From JAVBQU01 sp031548675 (GTDB lineage: Bacteria; Bacteroidota; Bacteroidia; Bacteroidales; P3): 13,177 nt of DNA. Positions 1-7,263 of this stretch are shown here, piece by piece. The first letter of the stretch is position 1. Each line of letters opens with the position of its first letter. Position numbers and translations under genes: made by a program. The notes beneath the pieces are model-generated. The model worked only from the letters and a program-made list of their open reading frames with translations. It was not told the DNA's origin and made no database searches. The DNA lies in the NCBI GenBank assembly GCA_031548675.1, contig JAVBQU010000167.1:1-13177 (forward strand), written 5' to 3'.

Positions 1-2
1 AA

Positions 3-92
3 CCCAATCTCATTTACGAGCTTCAGTTTGTGCCTGCCATCATTCTGATGATCATTTGGGCTTCGATTTACAAGCGGTTATTCCTGATTTAG
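3..92 (+). CDS. C-terminal fragment of an unidentified integral membrane protein (5' end outside the window)
   Basis: Frame 3 is open from the window edge to a TAG stop at 90-92 and gives 29 residues. The segment FVPAIILMIIWASIYKR is strongly hydrophobic and is followed by a short basic tail, which is how the last transmembrane helix of a polytopic membrane protein often ends. Nothing else of the gene is visible, so no family can be named; a transporter is only a guess. The other two + frames lack such a pattern. It lies on the same strand as the efflux operon, but about 360 bp separate them, so co-transcription is not supported. Confidence 0.5.
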   Translation, partial: PNLIYELQFVPAIILMIIWASIYKRLFLI

Positions 93-450
93 TTTTAGTC
101 CCCAAACCTGTTTGTGAGGATTATATTGCAGTCTCCCAAACTTATTTTTCATTTAATCTTATCTTAGCACCTTCCTGCTTAGGCTTGCGTGCTCCTCCTT
201 GTTGTTAGTTTTAAACATCATTTCACACTTCATTACGTAATTTTTTTGGCAAATCCTGTGAATACACATTGGGTATCTCACAAAGAAGCTAAGAATGTAT
301 TGAGTTAGTTTACTGCTACCTATATTAACCGTAGTCCTAAACACTCGCAATTTCGTATTGACAAACAAGGCATATTAAGGTCTTAAAAGGATAATACTGT
401 GCTATAAGCATAATATTATCAAGAAATTAATTCATTTAAAACTAACAATA
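93..450. other. Non-coding gap upstream of the efflux operon
   Basis: This 358-bp stretch has no convincing gene. A 69-codon open frame on the - strand (159-368) has no recognisable motif and reads like random sequence. A clear hairpin terminator for the preceding gene is not visible. The last 61 bases hold the dyad described separately (390-420) and an A-rich leader before the adaptor start. A TTGACA-like hexamer lies at 358-363, but no matching -10 or Bacteroidetes TAnnTTTG element was found at the right distance. Confidence 0.6.
390..420. promoter_or_regulatory. 31-bp near-perfect dyad upstream of the efflux operon (candidate operator)
   Basis: Left arm GATAATACTGTGCT (390-403) pairs with right arm AGCATAATATTATC (407-420) at 12 of 14 positions around a 3-base centre. 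It ends 30 bp before the adaptor ATG, where a repressor or activator of the efflux operon could bind. The outer GATAATA/TATTATC halves resemble the ends of Fur-family sites, but the spacing is longer than in a classical Fur box. The regulator is not in the window. As RNA it could also fold into a leader hairpin. Confidence 0.5.
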
Positions 451-1752
451 ATGAAAAAGATATTTTTTGCAACTATAGTAGCTGCAGCCATGCTTGCCTC
501 ATGCGGAAGTAAGGCAACTCAAAATAATAAAACCAAAGAAGATACTCATCAACACCAAGAAGGGGATGGACACAACCATGATGAGCATAATCATGAAGGA
601 CACAATCACGATGAACATGAAGGAGATAACCACGAAGGGCATGATCATGAAGGGCATAGCCACGACGAAGACGGACATGACCATGATGCTCATTCGGAAA
701 ATACGGAAACTCCATCTTCGGCAGGAAGTGTAAACGGAATTACTTTTACACAAAAACAAGCACAGGCTATCGGTTTAAAAACCGTAACCATACAACCTAA
801 AGCATTTAACCATGTTATTAAAACCGGCGGACAAATTGTTTCTGCTCAAGGCGATGAGGTAACTTTAGTGGCTACTGCTTCGGGCGTAGTTTCTTTCGGC
901 AAATCGGGTATTATAGAAGGTAATGCTGTAAAAGCAGGAGGTTCTGTAGCATCTATCTCTTCCCGAAATATAGTGGATGGAGATCCGGTAATGAAAAATA
1001 AAGCGGCTTTCGATGCTGCTCAAAAAGCTTACAAAAGGGCAGAATCTTTAGCTAAAGATAAATTGATTTCGCAAAAAGAATTTGACCAAGCCCGTTTGGA
1101 ATACGAAACAGCCAGAATTACCTATAATGCAACAGGTGGGAGCTATAACGGCAGAGGGGTAAGCGTGGCCTCTCCTATTTCGGGCTTTATCAAAAACCGC
1201 ATGGTAAATGAAGGCGAATATGTAACCACAGGTCAGCCGATAGCTACCGTCTCTCAAAACAAAAAACTGCAATTGCGTGCTGATGTTTCTGAAAAGTATT
1301 ACAGAAATCTTGCCGGCATCAATTCGGCTAACTTCAAAACGCCTTACAATAAAACGGTTTATAAGCTCTCCGACCTTAAAGGACGCTTATTATCTTATGG
1401 AAAAGCTGCCAATGCTTCTTCGTTTTACCTTCCTGTAACCTTCGAATTCGACAATGTAGGTCAAATGATTCCGGGTTCGTTTGTAGAAGTATATCTGCTT
1501 GCCGAGCCTGTTCCCAATGCCTTGAGTGTCCCTATCTCTGCTTTGGTAGAAGAACAGGGTATTAACTATGTTTTTATACAAAAAGACAAAGAAAATTACA
1601 CCAAACAAGAGGTAACCTTAGGAGATGATAACGGGCAGGAAGTAAGAATTCTATCAGGTATTAAAGCTGGTGATAAAATTGTAAGCCAAGGAGCTATTCA
1701 AGTAAAATTGGCTGCCAATGCTTCTGTAATTCCCGAAGGGCATAGTCATTAA
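451..1752 (+). CDS. Periplasmic adaptor (membrane fusion) lipoprotein of a heavy-metal RND efflux pump, CzcB/CusB-like, with a His-rich N-terminal region
   Basis: This protein should link the inner-membrane pump to the outer-membrane channel. The 433 residues begin with a lipoprotein signal peptide whose lipobox LASC puts the lipidated Cys at residue 18. Residues 33-81 hold 17 histidines among Asp, Glu and Gly in loose ten-residue repeats (HNHDEHNHEG-like), a likely metal-binding segment. The adaptor fold follows: a first lipoyl half around 132-170, a short alpha-hairpin around 180-228, a second lipoyl half around 235-270 (ASPISGFIKNRMVNEGEY), a beta-barrel to about 350 and a membrane-proximal domain to the end, which finishes in HSH. 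Histidine enrichment, rather than the Met ligands of CusB, suggests divalent cations such as Zn, Co, Ni or Cd; this is inference. The ATG follows an A-rich leader (CTAACAATA) with no Shine-Dalgarno, and the lipoprotein signal fixes the start. It is the first gene of the efflux cluster; 226 bp separate it from the pump gene. Confidence 0.93.
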   Translation: MKKIFFATIVAAAMLASCGSKATQNNKTKEDTHQHQEGDGHNHDEHNHEGHNHDEHEGDNHEGHDHEGHSHDEDGHDHDAHSENTETPSSAGSVNGITFTQKQAQAIGLKTVTIQPKAFNHVIKTGGQIVSAQGDEVTLVATASGVVSFGKSGIIEGNAVKAGGSVASISSRNIVDGDPVMKNKAAFDAAQKAYKRAESLAKDKLISQKEFDQARLEYETARITYNATGGSYNGRGVSVASPISGFIKNRMVNEGEYVTTGQPIATVSQNKKLQLRADVSEKYYRNLAGINSANFKTPYNKTVYKLSDLKGRLLSYGKAANASSFYLPVTFEFDNVGQMIPGSFVEVYLLAEPVPNALSVPISALVEEQGINYVFIQKDKENYTKQEVTLGDDNGQEVRILSGIKAGDKIVSQGAIQVKLAANASVIPEGHSH

Positions 1753-1978
1753 TCTACAAGTAACGTTTTTAGGTACAAGTAAACTAGTAAACGAGATACA
1801 AGTTTAGGCAAGTGACAGAAGGTGTGTGACAAAGAACATATAATGCTTTTCACAATCCACTTTACAATGTTATAAACTTTATAACTTTAAATAGTCAAAC
1901 AATTTAATGACTTAATAAAAACAGATACAAGAAAACTGTAAACTTGTAGCCCGTTAACTTCTAAACTAGAAAAACATC
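1753..1978. repeat. Palindromic AT-rich gap between adaptor and pump genes
   Basis: The 226-bp gap has no gene but is internally structured. TACAAGT occurs at 1755-1761, 1774-1780 and 1797-1803. The reverse complement of 1774-1803 matches 1942-1971 at 21 of 30 positions, so the two ends are imperfect inverted copies. Near the middle is a perfect dyad, GTTATAAA (1869-1876), C, TTTATAAC (1878-1885). The symmetry could reflect a degenerate mobile or repeat element, an operator region, or low-complexity spacer made of AACTnGTA-like units. Whether adaptor and pump are transcribed together across it is open. Confidence 0.5.
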
Positions 1979-4900
1979 ATGTTAAATAAAATAATTCAAT
2001 TTTCATTACACAACCGTTTGGCGGTATTGATTGCATCCTTGCTTATTTTCATAACAGGTTTGTTTATAGCCCGAAATATAGAGGTAGATGTATTTCCCGA
2101 CCTGAATGCTCCTACGGTGGTGGTAATGACCGAAGCCGGAGGCATGGCTCCCGAAGAGGTAGAACGCTTGGTTTCGTTTCCTATAGAAACGGCTGTAAAC
2201 GGAGCTACTGATGTACGCCGTGTACGGTCTTCATCTGCTACCGGATTTTCGGTAGTGTGGGTCGAATTTGATTGGGGAACGGACATTTACCGTGCCCGTC
2301 AAATTGTATCTGAAAAACTATCTGCTATTACCGAAAGTTTACCCGATAATGTAGGTCAGCCTACCTTGGGTCCGCAATCGTCTATTTTAGGTGAAGTTAT
2401 GATTATCGGTCTTACTTCCGATAGCACTTCTCTTCAAAATCTTCGTACACTTGCCGATTGGCAAATACGTCCCAAATTACTTTCTACCGGAGGTGTAGCC
2501 CAAGTTAGCGTACAAGGCGGCGAAATTAAAGAGTATCAAATTTTGCTCGACCTTACCCGTATGAAACATTACGGAATTACTTTAGATGAAGCTGTAGCAG
2601 CGGTTAAAAATATGAATCAGAATGCTTCGGGAGGCGTTTTATATGAATCCGGCAATGAATACATTGTAAGAGGCGTTTTATCCACTCATAAAACTGACGA
2701 GCTGGAAAAAGCCTTAGTGAAAACCATCAACGATATGCCGGTTTTATTGGAAAATATTGCCACTGTTCAAATAGGCAACAAAGCTCCTATGCTGGGTGTG
2801 GCTTCTGAAAAAGGAAAGGCAGCCGTTTTGCTGACTATTACCAAGCAGCCTAATGTAAGTACTTTGGAATTAACCCAAAAATTAGATGCCGGACTTGCCG
2901 AATTGCAAAGCAGCCTGCCTAAGGATGTTCATATTTCTTCTGATATTTTCCGTCAGTCGCGTTTTATTGAGAGCTCTATAAACAATGTACAAAAAGCTCT
3001 TTTCGAAGGGAGTATATTTGTTGTGGTCATTCTTTTTATCTTCTTGATGAATGCACGGACTACAGTAATTTCCCTTATTGCCATTCCTTTGTCTTTATTA
3101 GTTTCTATTATTGCCTTAAAAATTATGGGATTAACTCTTAACACCATGAGTTTGGGAGGTATGGCTATTGCCATAGGGTCGTTGGTTGATGATGCCATTG
3201 TGGATGTGGAAAATGTATATAAACGGCTCCGCGAAAACAGGCAGAGACCGCAAGAGGAGCAGCATAGTGTTATTCAGGTAGTTTTCGATGCATCGAAAGA
3301 GGTACGTATGCCAATCCTCAATTCTACACTTATTATTGTGGCAAGTTTCTTACCCCTGTTTTTCCTTACAGGCATGGAAGGTCGTATGCTGGCTCCGCTA
3401 GGCATTACCTTTATAGTGTCGCTGGCTGCTTCTACCATTGTGGCACTTACGCTCACTCCGGTATTATGCAGCTTTTTTCTGGGTAAAAAGAGTAAAAGAG
3501 AAAGGGAGCATGAGCCTTGGGTGGTTCGCAAGCTTCAATCTATTTACCGTAAAGCACTTGATTGGGCTTTGGCACGTAAAAAAATTGTATTAGGGACAAC
3601 ATTCATCTTGTTTGTTGCATCTCTTATCGGCTTATTTTCTTTGGGACGCAGCTTTTTGCCCCCATTCAACGAAGGATCGTTTACCATTAATGTAAGTACC
3701 TTGCCCGGTGTTTCTTTGGAAGAATCGGATAAGATAGGACGGCTCACGGAACAACTTTTATTATCGGTTCCCGAAATACAAACCGTTGCACGCAAAACCG
3801 GACGCGCCGAGCTAGATGAACATGCTTTAGGAGTAAATGTATCTGAAATAGAAGCTCCATTTACCCTAAACGGACGTTCGAAAGACGAAGTTATTAAGGA
3901 TATACGTGAAAAACTCAAAATCCTGCCCGGAGCTAATATCGAAATAGGTCAGCCGATTTCGCACCGTATCGATGCCATGCTTTCGGGAACCAGAGCCAAT
4001 ATTGCTATTAAGCTTTTCGGTTCGGATTTGAATAAAATGTTTAGCCTTGGTAACGAAATCAAAGCTGCTGTTCAGGATGTAGAGGGTATTGCCGACCTGA
4101 ATGTGGAACAACAGGTTGAACGCCCGCAATTGAAAATTGTACCTAAACGCGAAATGCTGGCAAAGTACGGTATTACTTTACCCGAATTTTCGGAATTTGT
4201 ACAGGTAATGCTTGCCGGACAAATAGTTTCGCAGGTTTCGGAAGATGGAAAGGTGTTTGACCTAACCCTGAAAGTTAATCCTGAAGAACGTGACCGGGCT
4301 AATAAAATAGCAGAACTGATGATAGATGCCAACGGACAAAAGATTCCTTTGGAACAAATTGCGGATATTACCTCATCTGCAGGTCCTAATGCTATCAACC
4401 GCGAGAATGTACAACGTAAAATTGTGATTTCTGCCAATGTAGAAGGTCGCGATTTGCGGGGCGTGGTTAATGATATTCAAAAAAATATCAAGGGAAATAT
4501 TACCCTTCCGGAAGGTTATCATATAGAGTACGGTGGTCAGTTCGAAAGCGAAGCAGCGGCTTCACGAACGCTTATGCTTACTTCCTGTTTGGCTATATTA
4601 GTTATATTCTTATTGCTTTTCAATCAGTTCCGCAGTACAACACAGGCTTTGGTTATCCTGCTCAATCTACCCTTAGCACTAATCGGCGGTATATTCTGCA
4701 TTTGGTTTACTGCCGGAGAATTAAGTATTCCGGCTATTATCGGTTTTATTTCGCTGTTTGGAATTGCCACCCGAAACGGAATGCTGTTGATGTCGCGTTA
4801 CAACGATTTGCAACTTACCGGAATTCCCTTGCACGATGTAATTATGCAGGGTTCGTTAGACCGTCTGAATCCGATTCTGATGACCGCCCTATGCTCGGCT

Positions 4901-5056
4901 TTAGCACTCATTCCTTTGGCATTAAGCGGAAGTCTGCCGGGTAACGAAATCCAAAGCCCGATGGCTAAGGTTATTTTAGGCGGATTGATTACCTCTACAT
5001 TCCTCAATATGTTTGTAATACCGATAATGTATCATTTAATAAACAGAAAAAAATAA
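1979..5056 (+). CDS. Heavy-metal efflux RND inner-membrane pump, CzcA/CusA family
   Basis: This is the proton-driven pump of the tripartite system, exporting metal ions from the periplasm or cytoplasm. Its 1025 residues are normal for the HME-RND family and are not fused to a TolC domain as some Bacteroidetes pumps are. The N-terminal TM1 is followed by the signature DVFPDLNAPTVVVMTEAGG (37-55) and PEEVERLVSFPIE (58-70). The proton-relay helix around 393-412 reads AIAIGSLVDDAIVDVEN, with D404, D405, D409 and E411. The second large periplasmic loop begins near FLPPFNEGSF (559-568), and the last helices carry GIATRNGMLLMSRY (928-941). At the position aligned by eye to CusA Met573 there is N571 (INVSTLPG), and the RIDAMLSG stretch (663-670) is CzcA-like, so the CusA Met triad appears absent. 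I infer divalent-cation rather than Cu(I)/Ag(I) specificity. No Shine-Dalgarno is visible; the ATG directly precedes the conserved N-terminal helix. Confidence 0.96.
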   Translation: MLNKIIQFSLHNRLAVLIASLLIFITGLFIARNIEVDVFPDLNAPTVVVMTEAGGMAPEEVERLVSFPIETAVNGATDVRRVRSSSATGFSVVWVEFDWGTDIYRARQIVSEKLSAITESLPDNVGQPTLGPQSSILGEVMIIGLTSDSTSLQNLRTLADWQIRPKLLSTGGVAQVSVQGGEIKEYQILLDLTRMKHYGITLDEAVAAVKNMNQNASGGVLYESGNEYIVRGVLSTHKTDELEKALVKTINDMPVLLENIATVQIGNKAPMLGVASEKGKAAVLLTITKQPNVSTLELTQKLDAGLAELQSSLPKDVHISSDIFRQSRFIESSINNVQKALFEGSIFVVVILFIFLMNARTTVISLIAIPLSLLVSIIALKIMGLTLNTMSLGGMAIAIGSLVDDAIVDVENVYKRLRENRQRPQEEQHSVIQVVFDASKEVRMPILNSTLIIVASFLPLFFLTGMEGRMLAPLGITFIVSLAASTIVALTLTPVLCSFFLGKKSKREREHEPWVVRKLQSIYRKALDWALARKKIVLGTTFILFVASLIGLFSLGRSFLPPFNEGSFTINVSTLPGVSLEESDKIGRLTEQLLLSVPEIQTVARKTGRAELDEHALGVNVSEIEAPFTLNGRSKDEVIKDIREKLKILPGANIEIGQPISHRIDAMLSGTRANIAIKLFGSDLNKMFSLGNEIKAAVQDVEGIADLNVEQQVERPQLKIVPKREMLAKYGITLPEFSEFVQVMLAGQIVSQVSEDGKVFDLTLKVNPEERDRANKIAELMIDANGQKIPLEQIADITSSAGPNAINRENVQRKIVISANVEGRDLRGVVNDIQKNIKGNITLPEGYHIEYGGQFESEAAASRTLMLTSCLAILVIFLLLFNQFRSTTQALVILLNLPLALIGGIFCIWFTAGELSIPAIIGFISLFGIATRNGMLLMSRYNDLQLTGIPLHDVIMQGSLDRLNPILMTALCSALALIPLALSGSLPGNEIQSPMAKVILGGLITSTFLNMFVIPIMYHLINRKK

Positions 5057-5061
5057 AAAAC

Positions 5062-5108
5062 ACCTCTCCCTAAATCTCTCTTCTGTAAAAAGTAATTTAG
5101 GGCGAGGT
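5062..5108 (+). repeat. Inverted repeat between pump and channel genes
   Basis: Arms 5062-5075 (ACCTCTCCCTAAAT) and 5095-5108 (ATTTAGGGCGAGGT) pair at 13 of 14 positions around a 19-base loop. It starts 6 bp after the pump stop and ends 15 bp before the channel ATG. There is no U-run after it, so it is a poor intrinsic terminator. It may tune expression of the channel gene or stabilise the upstream mRNA, or be a copy of a dispersed repeat; these are inferences. Confidence 0.55.
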
Positions 5109-5123
5109 TAAATATTAAACCCT

Positions 5124-6302
5124 ATGAGAAAAATCATCATTATATCTATCTTGTTTTGGGGAAGTTATCAAGGATTTTCACAAACAGGCTTTGAGCCGGT
5201 TCTCAAAGAGATAGAAAGCCATAATACCACTTTGCAAACCTTGAAAGCAAAAGCTGAAACACAGAAAGTGAGCAACCGTACAGGTATTTACCTATCGAAC
5301 CCCGAAGCAGAAGTAAATTATCTATGGGGAAGTCCGGTAGATATCGAAAACCGTACTGATTTCAATATTAAGCAAAGTTTCGACTTCCCTACTGCATACC
5401 ATTACAAATCGGCTATTGCTGATGGACGTAATACGCAGGCAGATATGGAATATCTGTGGCAACGTCAGAATATACTGCTCGAAGCCTCCAAAATCTGTGC
5501 CGATATTATTTATGCCAATGCTCTTAAAACGGAATGGGACAAACGCTTGCAACATGCACAAGCACTCGTAGAAGCTTATCAATCGCGTTTCGATAAAGGC
5601 GATGTAAATATTCTGGATCTCAACAAAGCGAAACTAAATCTGTTGAATGCCAGAAAAGCATCTGAAAGCAACAATATAGAGCGTAAGGCTCTGCAAACGG
5701 AATTGGTACGCTTAAACGGCGGACAACCCATCAGTTTGGAATATAGTGTTTACACCTCCCCTAACCTAGCTCCCGATTTTGCACAATGGTATCAGAATAT
5801 TGTAAAGAACAATCTTGAGCTGCAGATTATTTCGAAAGATATAGAGCTAAGCAAACAGCAGCAAAAGCTCAACCGAGCCATGAGCCTGCCCAAATTCTCG
5901 GCAGGTTATATGAGCGAGCGAACTGCAAGCACCACTTTGCAGGGTTTATCGGTGGGCGTATCTATTCCGTTGTGGGAAAACAAAAATACGGTTAAGAGCG
6001 AGAAATTACAAACACAGGCTTTGGAAACCTCTGCACACGATGCTCAAATCAGTTTTTACAATACCTTACAAATGCAATACAATAAGGCATTGAGTCTGCA
6101 GAATCTGGTTAAGGATTATAAGGATATTCTCCAAACTGTAGACGACCGCGAATTGCTGAAAAAAGCCCTGGATCAAGGGCAGATTTCATTGATAGAATAC
6201 CTTACGGAACTCTCTATTTACTACGAAACCATAACCAATGTACTTACCGCTGAACGCGATTTACAATATGTAACTTCGGAACTGAAACAATGGGAAAGGT
6301 AG
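5124..6302 (+). CDS. Outer-membrane efflux channel, TolC/CzcC family
   Basis: This protein should form the trimeric outer-membrane duct that takes metal from the pump and adaptor. Residues 1-20 form a type I signal peptide (MRKIIIISILF..., likely cleaved around GFSQ-T). The 392-residue protein is slightly short for the family but has the expected two-fold internal repeat of coiled-coil helices. One half ends with FDKGDVNILDLNKAKLNLL (156-174) and the second with ALDQGQISLIEYLTELSIYY (348-367). A strand-like segment (LQGLSVGVSIPLWENKN, 272-288) leads back into helix, as usual for the barrel-to-helix boundary in this family. It lies 67 bp after the pump gene on the same strand, with a hairpin in the gap, and completes an adaptor-pump-channel order. 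Its stop is 4 bp from the stop of a convergent regulator gene. Confidence 0.9.
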   Translation: MRKIIIISILFWGSYQGFSQTGFEPVLKEIESHNTTLQTLKAKAETQKVSNRTGIYLSNPEAEVNYLWGSPVDIENRTDFNIKQSFDFPTAYHYKSAIADGRNTQADMEYLWQRQNILLEASKICADIIYANALKTEWDKRLQHAQALVEAYQSRFDKGDVNILDLNKAKLNLLNARKASESNNIERKALQTELVRLNGGQPISLEYSVYTSPNLAPDFAQWYQNIVKNNLELQIISKDIELSKQQQKLNRAMSLPKFSAGYMSERTASTTLQGLSVGVSIPLWENKNTVKSEKLQTQALETSAHDAQISFYNTLQMQYNKALSLQNLVKDYKDILQTVDDRELLKKALDQGQISLIEYLTELSIYYETITNVLTAERDLQYVTSELKQWER

Positions 6303-6306
6303 AAAT

Positions 6307-7059
6307 TTATAATTGAACAATTTGTTTCAGTAATTTATAGCCTGAGTTACTTGCTTTAAGTTGAATGTTGTTTTTGAGGTAAACACGATAGCTCTCTTTG
6401 TCATAAAGTTCTATTTTGGTTACCTCATCAACATTTACGATATAAGACCTGTGAATCCGTACAAATTGCTTCGGAGAAAGATGCTCTTCAAAGTATTTCA
6501 TCGTTTTTTCTTTTAAAAACGAATCGGTTTTAGTGTGCAGTTTTACATAATCTCCGTCGGCTTCAATATAAACCAAGTTATCAATGGCAATTACATGTAT
6601 TTGGTGGCGGTCTTTTACAGCAATACGCGTCAGAAATTCTGTAGGATTATAAGTCTGCTCCTGTAAATCGGAAAAATTTACAGGATTAGAATTGCCCGAT
6701 TCCAAATGCTGCACGGCTTTATGTATAGCTGCATCAAAACGCTGTTGTGAAAAAGGTTTTAGCAGATAGTCGACCGCATGCTGTTCAAATGCTTTTAAGG
6801 CATATTGATCATAAGCCGTTGAAAAAATAACCAATGGCGGATTTTCTATCAATTCCAGCATTTCAAAACCGGTAAGCTTCGGCATTTGAATATCCAGAAT
6901 AATAAGTTTAGGCTGTAACTCTTTAATCAGTTTAGCTGCATCAAAACCATTAGAAGCTTCTCCTGCAATGGTAAAATTCGGATAATTCTGCAAATATTGC
7001 CTGATTAAAACTCTTGCAGGTTCCTCGTCGTCTATTATAAGTACAGGTATGTCGGTCAT
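6307..7059 (-). CDS. LytTR-family two-component response regulator
   Basis: This is a cytoplasmic DNA-binding regulator of the AgrA/LytR type. The 250 residues contain an N-terminal receiver domain (about 4-120) with acidic residues D10 and D11, the phosphoacceptor D56 in LIILDIQMP, T81 in FSTAYDQYALKAFE, and K101 in LLKPF. After a linker, the LytTR DNA-binding domain spans about 142-248, with the typical IAIDNLVYIEADGDYVKLHT and FVRIHRSYIVNVDEV motifs. In Bacteroidetes such regulators usually sit next to a LytS-like histidine kinase; here the upstream neighbour is a divergent methyltransferase gene, so the kinase is elsewhere or, if downstream, absent. Being adjacent to the efflux operon does not prove that it controls it. 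The start is the ATG directly before the VLIIDDEEPAR receiver strand. Confidence 0.93.
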   Translation of the reverse strand: MTDIPVLIIDDEEPARVLIRQYLQNYPNFTIAGEASNGFDAAKLIKELQPKLIILDIQMPKLTGFEMLELIENPPLVIFSTAYDQYALKAFEQHAVDYLLKPFSQQRFDAAIHKAVQHLESGNSNPVNFSDLQEQTYNPTEFLTRIAVKDRHQIHVIAIDNLVYIEADGDYVKLHTKTDSFLKEKTMKYFEEHLSPKQFVRIHRSYIVNVDEVTKIELYDKESYRVYLKNNIQLKASNSGYKLLKQIVQL

Positions 7060-7263
7060 AAATATATTTAATTAAAGCCCAGTAAAAAAGTTATTTTACT
7101 TCAGGCAGGCAAAAGTACAACATTTTTTGTTCACTAAAAAAGCAGCAGAATATGAACGTACAAGGATATAAACTACTGCATTTTATGGTTATTCATCAGT
7201 ACTTGCTTATAAAATAATGCAAAAGCACTACCTTTGTAACAAAATACCCTTTCATATAAAGCA
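7060..7263. promoter_or_regulatory. Divergent promoter region between the LytTR regulator and the methyltransferase
   Basis: Two matches to the Bacteroidetes -7 consensus TAnnTTTG lie back to back. TACCTTTG at 7229-7236 (+ strand) is 27 bp upstream of the methyltransferase ATG, with a possible -33 TTG at 7203-7205 (spacing slightly long). TACTTTTG on the - strand (+ coordinates 7110-7117) is about 50 bp upstream of the regulator ATG; its -33 element is not clear. Between that element and the regulator start is a perfect dyad, AGTAAAA (7081-7087) and TTTTACT (7094-7100), which could be an operator or a hairpin near the 5' end of the transcript. Confidence 0.5.

Noticed and set aside
159..368. 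A 69-codon open frame on the - strand in the first intergenic gap
   Set aside because: No motif, no signal peptide, no promoter or leader, and a composition like random AT-rich sequence; I treat it as chance.
358..386. TTGACA hexamer as a sigma70-like promoter for the adaptor gene
   Set aside because: No -10 element lies 17 bp downstream, and Bacteroidetes use a different consensus (TTTG and TAnnTTTG).
494..759. Overlapping open frames on both strands within the His-rich adaptor segment
   Set aside because: They arise from the low-complexity CAY/GAY codons of the repeats in other frames; the products are monotonous Met/Ile/Thr or Val/Met strings.
3544..4437. Antisense open frames of 87 to 124 codons inside the pump gene
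   Set aside because: They are antisense to a clearly conserved RND coding sequence and show no family motif.
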